A stretch of 64,000 nt of DNA from Deltaproteobacteria bacterium (GTDB taxonomy: Bacteria; Myxococcota_A; UBA9160; JAJDAL01), in NCBI GenBank assembly GCA_029261875.1, contig JAJDAL010000005.1:1-64000 (forward strand), read 5' to 3'. Shown in pieces: positions 45,128 to 54,092 of this stretch; the first letter of the stretch is position 1; each line of letters opens with the position of its first letter. Below the pieces are notes generated by a model that ran no database searches, had not been told where the DNA came from, and saw only the letters and a program-made list of their open reading frames with translations. A program made the position numbers and the translations under genes.

Positions 45128-46324
45128 ATGGTGGAATACAACCCGTTCTCCGATGCCGTGATGGAGAACCCCCATCCCATCTACAAGCAACTGCGCGAAG
45201 AAGCGCCCGTCTACCACATCGTCGAATACGACGCCTGGGCGTTGTCGCGCTTCGACGACATCTGGAACGAGAGCGAAGACAAAGAACATCTCTCGGCCGC
45301 CAAGGGAACGACCTCCTCCCACGTCCTCACCAAAGTGCAGCCGGTTACGCCGATGATCAATCTCATGGACCCGCCGGAACACACGGAATTGCGCGCCCAG
45401 GTGCGCCAGTTCTTTCAACCGCGCGCCGTCTCGAATTTGGAGCCGCTGATGCGCGGGCTCGCCAAGGGGCTCATCAACGATGTGATCGAGCGCGGAGAGT
45501 GCGACGTGATGGCGGATTTTGCCTCGCAGCTCGCGGTCACCGTGGCCTGCGTGGTGAATGGATTCCCCCAAGAGGACGGACCGATTCTCAACGAATTGGT
45601 GTGGCGCTTCTTCAAGCGGGAGCCCGGGGTCGACGGCATGACCGAAGATGGGCTCGCCGCGGCGGTGGAACTCAATCAATATTTCATGGATCTCCTGAAG
45701 GGACGGCGCGATCGCAACGACAACGCGGACGACGTCATCAACACCTTCCGCAATGCGGAAGTGGCGGGACGCAGGTACGCGGACGAGGAAATCGCCTCCC
45801 ACCTCTCCATGCTCATCATCGGTGGCGCGGAAACCTTCCCCAAGGTTTTCGCCAACTGCATGGTGCGGTTGGCCCAGAATCCCGATCAGCGAGCGGAATG
45901 TGTGGCGGATCCGAGTCTGATCCCGAACGCGTTCCAAGAGGTACTGCGGATCGATATGCCGACCCAATTCTTGTGTCGGACGGTGATCAAGGATTTCGAA
46001 CTCCGTGGCCAATCCCTGCGCGAAGGTCAGCCGGTATTGTTCCTGTACCCGTCGGGCAATCGCGACGAGCGGGAATTCGAAAAACCCGACGCCTTCGATA
46101 TTCACCGCGTTTCGCCGCGGATTCTGTCCTTCGGTCACGGAACGCATTCGTGTCTGGGGATCAACGTCGCGAAGCTCGAAGGGCGGGTGTGTCTCGAGGA
46201 AACCCTGGCTCGGATTCCGGATTTCGAAGTGGACCTCGACCGCGCGGAACGCCTGCGGACCGACTTCGTGCAGGGCTATGCCTCGCTTCCGATCCGCTTC
46301 ACGCCGGGCGCAAAGAGCGAGTAG
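45128..46324 (+). CDS. Cytochrome P450
   Basis: The 398-residue soluble P450 has the heme loop FGHGTHSCLG (Cys342), the ExxR-containing EVLR of the K helix near 272, and the I-helix oxygen-binding segment GGAETF near 240. It lacks a membrane anchor and so relies on separate ferredoxin partners, none of which is visible here. It starts behind GGAGGAG. Enzymes of this size include CYP125/CYP142-like and terpene hydroxylases. The operon continues into an LLM flavin oxidoreductase, 6 bp later. Confidence 0.9.
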   Translation: MVEYNPFSDAVMENPHPIYKQLREEAPVYHIVEYDAWALSRFDDIWNESEDKEHLSAAKGTTSSHVLTKVQPVTPMINLMDPPEHTELRAQVRQFFQPRAVSNLEPLMRGLAKGLINDVIERGECDVMADFASQLAVTVACVVNGFPQEDGPILNELVWRFFKREPGVDGMTEDGLAAAVELNQYFMDLLKGRRDRNDNADDVINTFRNAEVAGRRYADEEIASHLSMLIIGGAETFPKVFANCMVRLAQNPDQRAECVADPSLIPNAFQEVLRIDMPTQFLCRTVIKDFELRGQSLREGQPVLFLYPSGNRDEREFEKPDAFDIHRVSPRILSFGHGTHSCLGINVAKLEGRVCLEETLARIPDFEVDLDRAERLRTDFVQGYASLPIRFTPGAKSE

Positions 46325-46330
46325 CGCGAC

Positions 46331-47269
46331 GTGAGCGACGGGGGCCCCGATCCCCTCGCCATCTCGATTACGCTCTCGGGTCTGTCGAAACTCTTTGGTG
46401 GCGACCTGGCGGGTGTGCTGGCGTTCGCGCGCGATGCGGAAGCGGCGGGGATCGATCAGATCGTCGTTCCCGATCATCTGGCCATCGGCGAGAACACGCG
46501 CGCGTACCCCTACGGAATCTTTCCCTTCTCGAACACGGAGCCGTGGCTCGAACCCACGACGACCCTCGCCGCCATGGCGGGTGCAACCGAACGAATTCGA
46601 TTGGGAACGGGGGTCCTGATTGCTCCGCTGCGCCCGCCGCTCTTGTTGGCGAAGACGCTCGCGACCCTCGACGTTCTGTCCCGGGGACGCGTCGACGTCG
46701 GGATCGGACTCGGCTGGCAGCGCGAAGAGTTCGAAGCCTCGGGGGTTCCGTTCGCCGGGCGCGCAGGACGCCTCGACGACACCCTGGGTGCGTGCCGGGC
46801 GCTGTGGGCGGAATCGCCGGCTTCCTTCGAATCCGAAACCGTACGCTTCGAACAACTTTGGTGTGAGCCGCGCCCCTACAGCGCCGGCGGGCCACCGCTC
46901 TGGTTCGGGATCCCGCCGACCGACCGCAACGTCGTGCGTATTTCGGAATACGGGGCCGGTTGGATGCCTTTGTCGGAGAACGGATCGGAACTGCGAGAGG
47001 GCATCGCGCGCTTGCGCGACGGTTTCTCGGCCGCCGGGCGCGACCCCGCACGCCTCGGCGTGCGCGCCAACGTGCCGGTGGTGCGGAGCGCGGGGCGAGG
47101 CCCCGATCTCGACGCCACCCTGGCTCAGCTCCCGGCTTTGCGCGAAGCCGGGGTCAGCGTGGCGGCCTTTGCGCTGGCGCGCTTTGCGCGCGCCCCCGCT
47201 GAAATCAAACCCTTTCTGGAGGCGCTCGCGAAAGGCGTTGCTGCGCTGCGCGAGGATTCCCGATGCTGA
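46331..47269 (+). CDS. LLM-class (luciferase-like) flavin/F420 oxidoreductase
   Basis: The 312-residue TIM-barrel protein has the LLM pattern: IDQIVVPDHLAIGENTRAYPYG, IRLGTGVLIAPLRPPLLLAKTLATLDVLSRGRVDVGIGLGWQREEFEA, and the closing ISEYGAGWMPL. Some relatives use F420 and others FMN, and no feature here separates them; no F420 synthesis gene is present. The GTG at 46331 is 6 bp past the P450 stop. Its stop overlaps the next ATG by 7 bases. An oxidoreductase for the P450 product, or a monooxygenase, are both reasonable. Confidence 0.8.
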   Translation: MSDGGPDPLAISITLSGLSKLFGGDLAGVLAFARDAEAAGIDQIVVPDHLAIGENTRAYPYGIFPFSNTEPWLEPTTTLAAMAGATERIRLGTGVLIAPLRPPLLLAKTLATLDVLSRGRVDVGIGLGWQREEFEASGVPFAGRAGRLDDTLGACRALWAESPASFESETVRFEQLWCEPRPYSAGGPPLWFGIPPTDRNVVRISEYGAGWMPLSENGSELREGIARLRDGFSAAGRDPARLGVRANVPVVRSAGRGPDLDATLAQLPALREAGVSVAAFALARFARAPAEIKPFLEALAKGVAALREDSRC

Positions 47270-48126
47270 AGCCGCGGGATCTGGTCCTGTGTGCAGGCAC
47301 GATCGGAATGGCGAGTTTTCGCGAACGCGTCGAGGCGGCGGCGGCCGGCGGGTTTCGCGGGATCTCGCTGTTCGCTCACGATTATGAGCGCGCCCTCGCC
47401 GACGGGCTTTCGCCGGCGGACATGAAGCAAATGATGGCCGACCACGGGCTCGCACTTGCGGAAGTCGACCCGCTCATGAATTGGTTGGCCGGGAGCGGGA
47501 TCGGTGCCAGCGCGAACGCATCCGGTGACGCGTTCTTCGATTCGAGCGAGGAGAAGTTCTACGAGATTGCCGATGCCCTTGGCGCGCGATCGATCAACGC
47601 GATCCTCGTGGCGGAAAAAGATCCTGGAATCGATCGCGTCGTGTCGGCCTTCGCGGCCTTGTGCGATCGGGCCGCCGAGCACGATCTTCTGGTGCATCTG
47701 GAGTTTCTTCCCTGGTCGCCGCTACCCGACGCGCTGCACGCGTCGCGGGTCGTCACCCAGGCCGGACGCGTCAACGGGGGAATCACCCTCGATGCGTGGC
47801 ACCAGTTTCGCGGCGGACTCGCCAACGAGCGCCTGCGCGAGATTCCCGGGGAGCAGATTCTCTCGGTTCAAATCAACGATGCGCCGACGCGTCCGGAACC
47901 GGACCCGGTGGACGAGACATTGCATCGGCGTCTCCTGCCGGGCGAGGGCGACATCGATCTGATCGAGATTCTCCAGATCCTCGGGGAGCGATCCTCGCCG
48001 GCGCCGATCGGCGTGGAGGTGTTTTCCGACTCCCTGGCGGAGCTTCCGCCTCGGGAAGCCGCGATCCGCGCGGGAGATGCCGCGCGCGCGGTGTTGGCCG
48101 GAAGCCAGCAGGCGGCGTCTCGGTGA
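47263..48126 (+). CDS. Sugar phosphate isomerase/epimerase-like TIM barrel
   Basis: The 287-residue protein belongs to the xylose-isomerase-like/AP endonuclease 2 superfamily. The barrel strands include LVHLEFLPWSPLPDA, GGITLDAWHQFRGG, and SVQINDAP with the metal-binding Glu/Asp/His residues. Despite the usual name, members in catabolic operons can act as lyases, isomerases or epimerases on small ring compounds. The ATG overlaps the LLM stop. Its GTGA overlap with the MFS gene shows the five-gene operon continues. Confidence 0.7.
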   Translation: MLKPRDLVLCAGTIGMASFRERVEAAAAGGFRGISLFAHDYERALADGLSPADMKQMMADHGLALAEVDPLMNWLAGSGIGASANASGDAFFDSSEEKFYEIADALGARSINAILVAEKDPGIDRVVSAFAALCDRAAEHDLLVHLEFLPWSPLPDALHASRVVTQAGRVNGGITLDAWHQFRGGLANERLREIPGEQILSVQINDAPTRPEPDPVDETLHRRLLPGEGDIDLIEILQILGERSSPAPIGVEVFSDSLAELPPREAAIRAGDAARAVLAGSQQAASR

Positions 48127-49397
48127 ACGAGTCCGAACGCCCTTCGCCCGCTTACTCGAATTACGTTTTGGCGGTTCTCTTCGTCGTCTACGTGTTCAAT
48201 TTCGTGGACCGGCAATTGCTTTCGATCCTGGTGAAACCGATTCGCGAAGAGCTGGGTGTTTCCGACACGGTGATGGGGATTCTGCTGGGACCCGCCTTCG
48301 CGTTTTTCTACACCCTTGCCGGAATCCCCATCGCCCGGTTTGCGGACCGGGCATCGCGCCGCACCGTCATCGCGATTGGGCTCACCCTGTGGAGCGCCAT
48401 GACTGCGGCATCGGGCCTTGCGCGCAGCGCGCTTCAGTTGGCCCTGGCGCGGATGTTCGTCGGTGTCGGCGAAGCCGCCGGGAGTCCGCCCTCCCATGCG
48501 TTGATCTCGGATTATTTCCCGCCGGAGCGGCGCGCGACGGCGCTCTCGATCTACGCGACCGGAATCTATCTCGGCGCCATGGGCGCGTATCTCGGCGGCG
48601 CCTACATCGTCACGCACTTCGATTGGCGCACGGCCTTCATCGCCGTCGGCCTCGCGGGTTTGCCCTTGGCACTGCTCGTGCGTTTTACGGTTCGGGAACT
48701 GCCGCGCGGCTATTCGGAAAACGCCGTCGCCGAAGACGTGATCCCCCTGCGCGAGGCCCTGCGGTACCTCGTTTCCCTGCGTTCGTTCCTTTGGCTCGTC
48801 GTCGCCGCTTCGTGTCAGTCCCTGCAGGGGTACGCGTTCCTCGCCTGGGGCCCCGCGTTCCTCGGTCGGGTTCACGGTATGGCGAGCATGGAAATCGGTT
48901 CGCAGTTGGGCGTGATCATCGGTGTGTTCGGAAGTGTGGGGGCCCTGTCCGGGGGCTGGCTGGGGGATCGACTGGGCGTTCGCGACGCGCGTTGGTACGT
49001 CTGGCTGTCCGCCCTCGTGTCCCTGGTGGGGTTGCCGTTCGCGGTCGGTTTCCTGCTGCTTCCGAATCCCGGAACGGCCCTCGCCTCGTTCGCGATCTAT
49101 TACGTGCTCGGTGCGATGTACGTGGGCCCGCTGTGGTCCATGACCCAGGGTCTGGTCAAGCTGCGCATGCGTGCGACCGCGTCGGCGATCTTGCTCTTCA
49201 TCCTCAATATCGTGGGACTCGGTTTGGGGCCCTTCGTCGTCGGCGTTCTCAACGATCGTCTGGCGACGAGCTACGGGGACGAGGCGATTCGCTATTCGCT
49301 GCTTTGCGTCACGTTGATCGGCGGCCTTTCCGCCATCTTCTTCTATCTTTCGGGGCAAACGCTGCGACAGGATTTGAAAAGGACGGGAGAATCATGA
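48123..49397 (+). CDS. MFS transporter
   Basis: The 424-residue protein has about 12 membrane helices with the MFS loop motif GIPIARFADRASRRTV (positions about 68-83) and GGWLGDRLGVRDAR between helices 8 and 9. SNYVLAVLFVVYVFNFVDRQLLSILVKPI opens helix 1 and matches the branch of aromatic-acid/hexuronate-like transporters. It starts at GTG (48123), overlapping the preceding stop; the upstream frame (47661 on) is a shadow. It probably imports the compound processed by the P450 operon, or exports a product. Confidence 0.85.
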   Translation: MNESERPSPAYSNYVLAVLFVVYVFNFVDRQLLSILVKPIREELGVSDTVMGILLGPAFAFFYTLAGIPIARFADRASRRTVIAIGLTLWSAMTAASGLARSALQLALARMFVGVGEAAGSPPSHALISDYFPPERRATALSIYATGIYLGAMGAYLGGAYIVTHFDWRTAFIAVGLAGLPLALLVRFTVRELPRGYSENAVAEDVIPLREALRYLVSLRSFLWLVVAASCQSLQGYAFLAWGPAFLGRVHGMASMEIGSQLGVIIGVFGSVGALSGGWLGDRLGVRDARWYVWLSALVSLVGLPFAVGFLLLPNPGTALASFAIYYVLGAMYVGPLWSMTQGLVKLRMRATASAILLFILNIVGLGLGPFVVGVLNDRLATSYGDEAIRYSLLCVTLIGGLSAIFFYLSGQTLRQDLKRTGES

Positions 49398-50179
49398 GCT
49401 ACGAAAACATTCTGTTCGACATTCGCGAAGGAGTGGCGCGCATCACACTCAACCGGCCCAAAGCCGCCAACGCCATCGATCTCTTGACCGCGCAGGAGCT
49501 GATGTCCGCGGCGATCCGCTGCGACGAAGATCCGCAGGTTCGCACCGTGGTGATCCGGGCCGAGGGCAAGATGTTCTGTGCCGGGGGGGACCTCGCGTCC
49601 TTCGCCGGTGCGGAATCCGTGCCTGCCTACATCAAAGAGATCACCACCCATCTGCACGCGGCGATTTCGCGTTTTGCGCGCATGCGCGCACCGGTGATTG
49701 CGGCGGTTCAGGGCACGGCGGCGGGCGCCGGGATGAGCCTGGTGGCTTCGACGGATCTCGCGATCGCGGTGGAGTCTGCGAAATTCACCATGGCGTACAC
49801 CCGCGTCGCACTCGCGCCCGACGGAAGCTCCACCTACTACCTGCCGCGATTGATCGGCCATCGCCGCACCCTCGAATTGATGCTGACCAACCGCACCTTG
49901 TCCGCCGCCGAAGCCGCGGATTGGGGGATCGTCAACCAGGTGGTTCCCGAAGCGGATCTGGTTTCCACGGTGGACGCCTTGGCGGCCTCCTTGGCCCAGG
50001 GCCCGACCCAGGCCTACGGATTCGTGAAGAAGCTCGTGCTCCACAGCGGCAACGAATCCCTGGAAACCCAGATGGAGCTCGAAACGCGTGCGATTTCGGA
50101 TGCGTCGCGCACCGCCGATGCACGCGAAGGGATGGAGGCCTTCTTCGCGAAGCGCGCTCCCAAATATCAGGGGAACTGA
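49394..50179 (+). CDS. Enoyl-CoA hydratase/isomerase
   Basis: The 261-residue crotonase-family enzyme starts at ATG 49394, overlapping the MFS stop (ATGA). The oxyanion loops are GKMFCAGGDLASFAG near 60 and VQGTAAGAGMSLVASTDLAIAV near 103-125. The second catalytic Glu is not obvious in this copy, so it may be an isomerase rather than a hydratase. It ends the operon. The stop codon lies in a tandem 13-bp duplication. Confidence 0.85.
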   Translation: MSYENILFDIREGVARITLNRPKAANAIDLLTAQELMSAAIRCDEDPQVRTVVIRAEGKMFCAGGDLASFAGAESVPAYIKEITTHLHAAISRFARMRAPVIAAVQGTAAGAGMSLVASTDLAIAVESAKFTMAYTRVALAPDGSSTYYLPRLIGHRRTLELMLTNRTLSAAEAADWGIVNQVVPEADLVSTVDALAASLAQGPTQAYGFVKKLVLHSGNESLETQMELETRAISDASRTADAREGMEAFFAKRAPKYQGN

Positions 50180-50191
50180 TCAGGGGAACTG
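50166..50191 (+). repeat. Tandem 13-bp duplication over a stop codon
   Basis: ATCAGGGGAACTG occurs twice in direct contact (50166-50178 and 50179-50191), and the stop of the enoyl-CoA hydratase (TGA at 50177-50179) spans the junction. It looks like a slippage or short duplication product. It leaves the protein unchanged. Confidence 0.8.
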
Positions 50192-50304
50192 AGCCCCCGC
50201 CGCCATGCACCCAATTTGCTGCAGTGGCCACGGATGGGTCTTCGCCCCGGATGCGAACTTTACGCGAAGTAATGTTACGATACGCGCTCTAGGAGGGCGG
50301 TGCG

Positions 50305-52863
50305 GTGCGACAAATCCTCTCTTTTGTGTTGGTCTTGGCCCTGCTTCCGGCGGCGGCGGACGCCCATGACGCGACCTACGGAATCTCGGGCAAGAAGCTC
50401 GTGATCCGCACGGATCGCGCGCCGCGCAAGCACAACTTCGCGTTTCGAACGTCCGCCGACCCTTCCATCACCATGGCCCACGATCCCGCGGCCGAAGGCG
50501 CCTCGCTTTGGATCGGCGGCGAAGGCCCCAACGCCGGTCACACCGGTCTGATCACCCTCGATCCCAGTTTGTGGAAGACCTTAGATCGCAGTGGATCCCT
50601 GCGCGGCTATCGCTATCGGGATCGCCAGGGAACGCAGGGCGGCATCAAACAGGTCACCCTGCGGCCGGGCAAGCTGCACATCAAAGGCGGCGGGGAAAAT
50701 TGGGCGTGGAGTCTGGACGGCCCCCAGAGTCTCGTGCGGGTTCATCTGCGCCTCGACGACGAATGGTATTGCGCGGAGTTCGGCGGAGAGATCAAGAAGA
50801 ACGCGGTCGGAAACTTCCGGGCCAAGCAGGCGCTGCGGCCCGTAGATTGTCCCGCGCAGGCCTGCGGAAACGGCATCGTCGAAGCCGGGGAGACCTGTGA
50901 TGACGGCAACCTCGTCGAGGACGATGGCTGTGATCGTCATTGCGGCATCGCGGTCTGTACCGGTGAAACCTTCGCCACCACGTTCGACGCCATCCAATCG
51001 GTGATTTTCGATTCCGCCGTGTACGGATGCTCGTCGGGGATCTGCCATGGGTCGACCCAGCAAGGCGATCTCGACTTGCGCGAAGGAAATTCTTACGACT
51101 CCCTGGTGGGCGTCGCATCGCCCACCTATGGCGTCGATCGCGTGTTCCCGGGCGAAGAGTTGCTGAGTTTCTTGCACGACAAGGTCTCGGCCGGAGTCAA
51201 TGGAACGACACCCCAATTCGGTGGAACCTCGATGCCCGTAAGCGGGACACCGCTTACGCCCGAGCACCTCGAAGCCGTGAGGCTTTGGATTCTGGGCGGA
51301 GCGCCGCGCGATCGCGTGGTGGAGGGAACGTCGACCCTATTGGCGAGTTGCCTGCCGCCTCCGGACCCGCTCATCATTCCGGTACCGGACCCGCCGCCCG
51401 CGGGCGAGGGATTCCAGGTTCAGTCGACGCCCTGGCCGCTACCGGCCGAGTTCGAAGACGAGATCTGTTTCGCGACCCACTACGATCTCACTCAGACCGA
51501 TCTGGTCCCCGCCGAAGCCATCGTGCCGTGTCCGCCGGAATGGCAATTCTTGAAGGCGTGCAGCGAAGACCTCGATACCGCGTGCCAGGACGACACGGAT
51601 TGTGCGGGGGCGACCAACACGTGTGTTCCGATTCAGTCCGCCGTGAACCCGGGCAACCAATGCGTTCGGGTCCAGCAGCTTTCGCTCAGTCAAGATCCTC
51701 AGTCCCACCACACGATCGTGCGTCTGTATCGCGGCGGCTCGTCTTGGGATCATCCGAAGTTCGCGCCCTACACCTACAAATTCCAGGACCCCGACAACCC
51801 GTTGAACGGCGAGCCCTGTGATCCCACGGACGTGGATCCCGCGACGGGCATCAATCCGGGTTGCAGTGGAAAGGTCGTGTCCTCGGTGGCGTGTCTCGGA
51901 TTCGGGCCGCCGGATTTCACCAATCTCGATTTCTCCAGTGCGTCGAACTTGTTCTCGGGTGGACTCTCCCCTCAGATCATCACGACGACCGAGCCCTTCT
52001 TCGAACGTCCCTTCCCGACCGGTGTGTTCGACTACATGCCGATGGTGGGGCAGATCGCCTGGAACTCCCACGCCTTCAATCGAACCCTGGGCGATTCGAC
52101 CATGAGCATGTATCTGAACATCGACTTCGCCGATTCCGACCACGAAGATTTCCCGCTTCAGCAGATCTTCGACACGGATTCGATCTTTGCCCAGGACGTG
52201 CCGCCCTACGAAACGCGCGAGTACTGCCGCACCTACACGATTCCCCAGGACGCGGAGATGTTCGAACTCTTCTCCCACATGCACGAACGCGGCGTGCGCT
52301 TCCGCATCTGGAGTCCCCCGAATGCACGCTGTCAGCCGCCGTGCCCGGAGGGGGCCTTCTTCTGTTCCGAGGAACCGGGGGTTCCCTATTGCGGTCCGCC
52401 GCCCAACGACCCGTGCTTGGTCGGGAACGGCCCCGGGGACTGCATCTACGAGAGTTTCGATTATCAGGATCCGGTGAAGCTCACCTTCGACCCGCCGGTC
52501 TCCCATCCGAGCCCGGTGGTGGAAGATCGCTCCTATCTGTATTGCGCGGTTTACGACAACGGATCCGGAATCGGAAGCCCGTCCGTGAAGCAGCAATCGA
52601 CCTCCAACGTGCCGCCGCCGATCTTCGGGTTGACGTTGCCGGTCGGTGGGCCCTGTCCGGATGCCGGGATACCGACCGATCCGATGCGGGGCGTGAAGTG
52701 CCTGGGCGGGCCCTTCCAGGGCCTCGACTGCTTCGGCGACGACGCCTTGTGCGACAGCGCTCCGGGCGCCGGCGACGGGATCTGCGACGCCTGTCCCGTT
52801 CGCGGCGGCGTGACGACGACCGACGAGATGCTCGTGTTGTTCGGGGCCTACTACATCCCCTAG
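50305..52863 (+). CDS. DUF4215 copper monooxygenase-like exported protein
   Basis: The 852-residue protein has a signal peptide (about 1-20, ending AAADA) and starts at GTG, with AGGAGGG 7 nt upstream. The myxococcal Cys-rich DUF4215 repeat lies at about 189-216 (CGNGIVEAGETCDDGN, DDGCDRHC). A heme-like motif CSSGICHG is at 242-248 with an unusual CX4CH spacing; DLDLREG and SLVG follow, as in cytochrome-like regions of similar proteins. The C-terminal half carries peptidylglycine-monooxygenase-like copper ligands: HH (468-469), WNSHAFN near 592, HMH (658-660) and a Met in TTTDEML (842). It may oxidise a hydrophobic compound in the periplasm with copper and a c-type heme. Relatives are of unknown activity. 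Confidence 0.7.
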   Translation: MRQILSFVLVLALLPAAADAHDATYGISGKKLVIRTDRAPRKHNFAFRTSADPSITMAHDPAAEGASLWIGGEGPNAGHTGLITLDPSLWKTLDRSGSLRGYRYRDRQGTQGGIKQVTLRPGKLHIKGGGENWAWSLDGPQSLVRVHLRLDDEWYCAEFGGEIKKNAVGNFRAKQALRPVDCPAQACGNGIVEAGETCDDGNLVEDDGCDRHCGIAVCTGETFATTFDAIQSVIFDSAVYGCSSGICHGSTQQGDLDLREGNSYDSLVGVASPTYGVDRVFPGEELLSFLHDKVSAGVNGTTPQFGGTSMPVSGTPLTPEHLEAVRLWILGGAPRDRVVEGTSTLLASCLPPPDPLIIPVPDPPPAGEGFQVQSTPWPLPAEFEDEICFATHYDLTQTDLVPAEAIVPCPPEWQFLKACSEDLDTACQDDTDCAGATNTCVPIQSAVNPGNQCVRVQQLSLSQDPQSHHTIVRLYRGGSSWDHPKFAPYTYKFQDPDNPLNGEPCDPTDVDPATGINPGCSGKVVSSVACLGFGPPDFTNLDFSSASNLFSGGLSPQIITTTEPFFERPFPTGVFDYMPMVGQIAWNSHAFNRTLGDSTMSMYLNIDFADSDHEDFPLQQIFDTDSIFAQDVPPYETREYCRTYTIPQDAEMFELFSHMHERGVRFRIWSPPNARCQPPCPEGAFFCSEEPGVPYCGPPPNDPCLVGNGPGDCIYESFDYQDPVKLTFDPPVSHPSPVVEDRSYLYCAVYDNGSGIGSPSVKQQSTSNVPPPIFGLTLPVGGPCPDAGIPTDPMRGVKCLGGPFQGLDCFGDDALCDSAPGAGDGICDACPVRGGVTTTDEMLVLFGAYYIP

Positions 52864-52954
52864 CGGCTGACGGCCGGCGTCGGGTGACCCGCTCGAGCCC
52901 TTCGGCTTTCCTCGGAATTGAGGAAGCTTGAAGATTGCGCGTGGGTTCCGGGTG

Positions 52955-52976
52955 ATAGGGTTGCGTTGCACCCTAT
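52955..52976. other. 7-bp inverted repeat before the orphan RHS gene
   Basis: ATAGGGT (52955-52961) and ACCCTAT (52970-52976) are perfect complements separated by eight bases. The stem ends 20 bp before the TTG start of the RHS core gene. It could be an operator or a leader hairpin that affects ribosome entry. No similar dyad was seen upstream of the other two RHS core genes. Confidence 0.4.
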
Positions 52977-52996
52977 TACGCAGGTGAACGTCCCCC

Positions 52997-54082
52997 TTGC
53001 CGATATCGTCGTCTCGAACTATTCGGACCCTGACGGTTCTCGTGGCCGTGTGGGTCGCGCTCGCACCGAGCGCGCAAGCGGTCGAGTATCACTTCTACCA
53101 CTCCGACCTGCTGGGTTCGAATGTATTGGTGACCCAGCGCGACGGCGAGGTCGTGCAGCGGATGGTGCACCGCCCCTACGGCGGTGTACAGCGCGTGGTC
53201 GATGGTGGCGGCGCGCCCATCGCGCCCGGCGCTGACAACGCGCGCCACCACTTTACGGGCCACGAATTCGATCCCGAGAGCGACCTCCATTACATGGTCG
53301 CGCGCCACTACGACCCGGCGATCGGGCGCTTTCTCTCAGTTGATCCAGGACTCGCGGGTGCGTTCGGTGGGCCTAGTTTCGACCGCGTAGGGATCAATTC
53401 CGTCAACCTGAACGGGCACGCCTACGCGGGCAATGCTCCCACGGCCAATGTCGACCCGAACGGAGAATTCTTCGAGACACTGTTCGATCTCGGATTTTTT
53501 GCGTACTCGCTCCTCAACTTCGTGACGGAACCGGGCGTCGACACGGCGATCGATCTCGGCCTCGATACCGCGGGACTCGCGATTCCGTTCGTTCCGGCCG
53601 GGGCGGGCGCCGTCCGCCGAGTGAGCCGGATCCCCACGCCCGGGGGATCCGCCAAGGTCGTGGATGCGGCGGGCAACCCCGCGAAGCTCGGACCTGGTGC
53701 ACACATCGAGTTTCCCGCTGCCGAGGCACATCTGGCCAATACTTCGAAGGTCGCGCCGAGCAAAGACGTACGCGGTTTCAGCACCGAGGATCGCTTCGTC
53801 CTGGTGGGACCCAAGGGAGAAGTGGTGATTGGAGAAGGGCGCAATCGAGCCGTCGCCGCCGGTGTCGACAACGCCACGATCCCGAAGGAACTCGGGGGAA
53901 CCGGCGAGCCCGGAATGCTGCGATATCCGCTGGGCTACGACGACCTCTCCAAGGGATTCGTCGGCAAAGCGGATCCCAACCTGATCGTTCGACCGAGCAT
54001 CGGCGAAGGTGGATACGTACGGCTGCGCAAAGACCCCGTCAGTGGTGGTTTCGAAGTGTTGCCACCGGGACAAAAACCTTAG
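52997..54082 (+). CDS. Orphan exported RHS core with ParB-like tip
   Basis: The 361-residue protein uses TTG at 52997. The signal peptide (1-28, ending SAQA) runs directly into VEYHFYHSDLLGSN, then HRPYGGV, HFTGHEFDPESDLHY, ARHYDPAIGRFLSVDPG and NAPTANVDPNGE, the RHS core ending. Unlike the first two copies it has no RHS shell gene near it. The tip matches that of 5794-6903: GNP, IEFPAAEAHL, GEVVIGEGRNRAVAA, IPKELGG and MLRYPLG. In that copy the His of HR is Asn (GRNRA). The shared domain resembles a ParB-like nuclease fold. No immunity candidate is beside it; the convergent SnoaL gene starts 11 bp away. Confidence 0.85.
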   Translation: MPISSSRTIRTLTVLVAVWVALAPSAQAVEYHFYHSDLLGSNVLVTQRDGEVVQRMVHRPYGGVQRVVDGGGAPIAPGADNARHHFTGHEFDPESDLHYMVARHYDPAIGRFLSVDPGLAGAFGGPSFDRVGINSVNLNGHAYAGNAPTANVDPNGEFFETLFDLGFFAYSLLNFVTEPGVDTAIDLGLDTAGLAIPFVPAGAGAVRRVSRIPTPGGSAKVVDAAGNPAKLGPGAHIEFPAAEAHLANTSKVAPSKDVRGFSTEDRFVLVGPKGEVVIGEGRNRAVAAGVDNATIPKELGGTGEPGMLRYPLGYDDLSKGFVGKADPNLIVRPSIGEGGYVRLRKDPVSGGFEVLPPGQKP

Positions 54083-54092
54083 CTCGAAGGTC

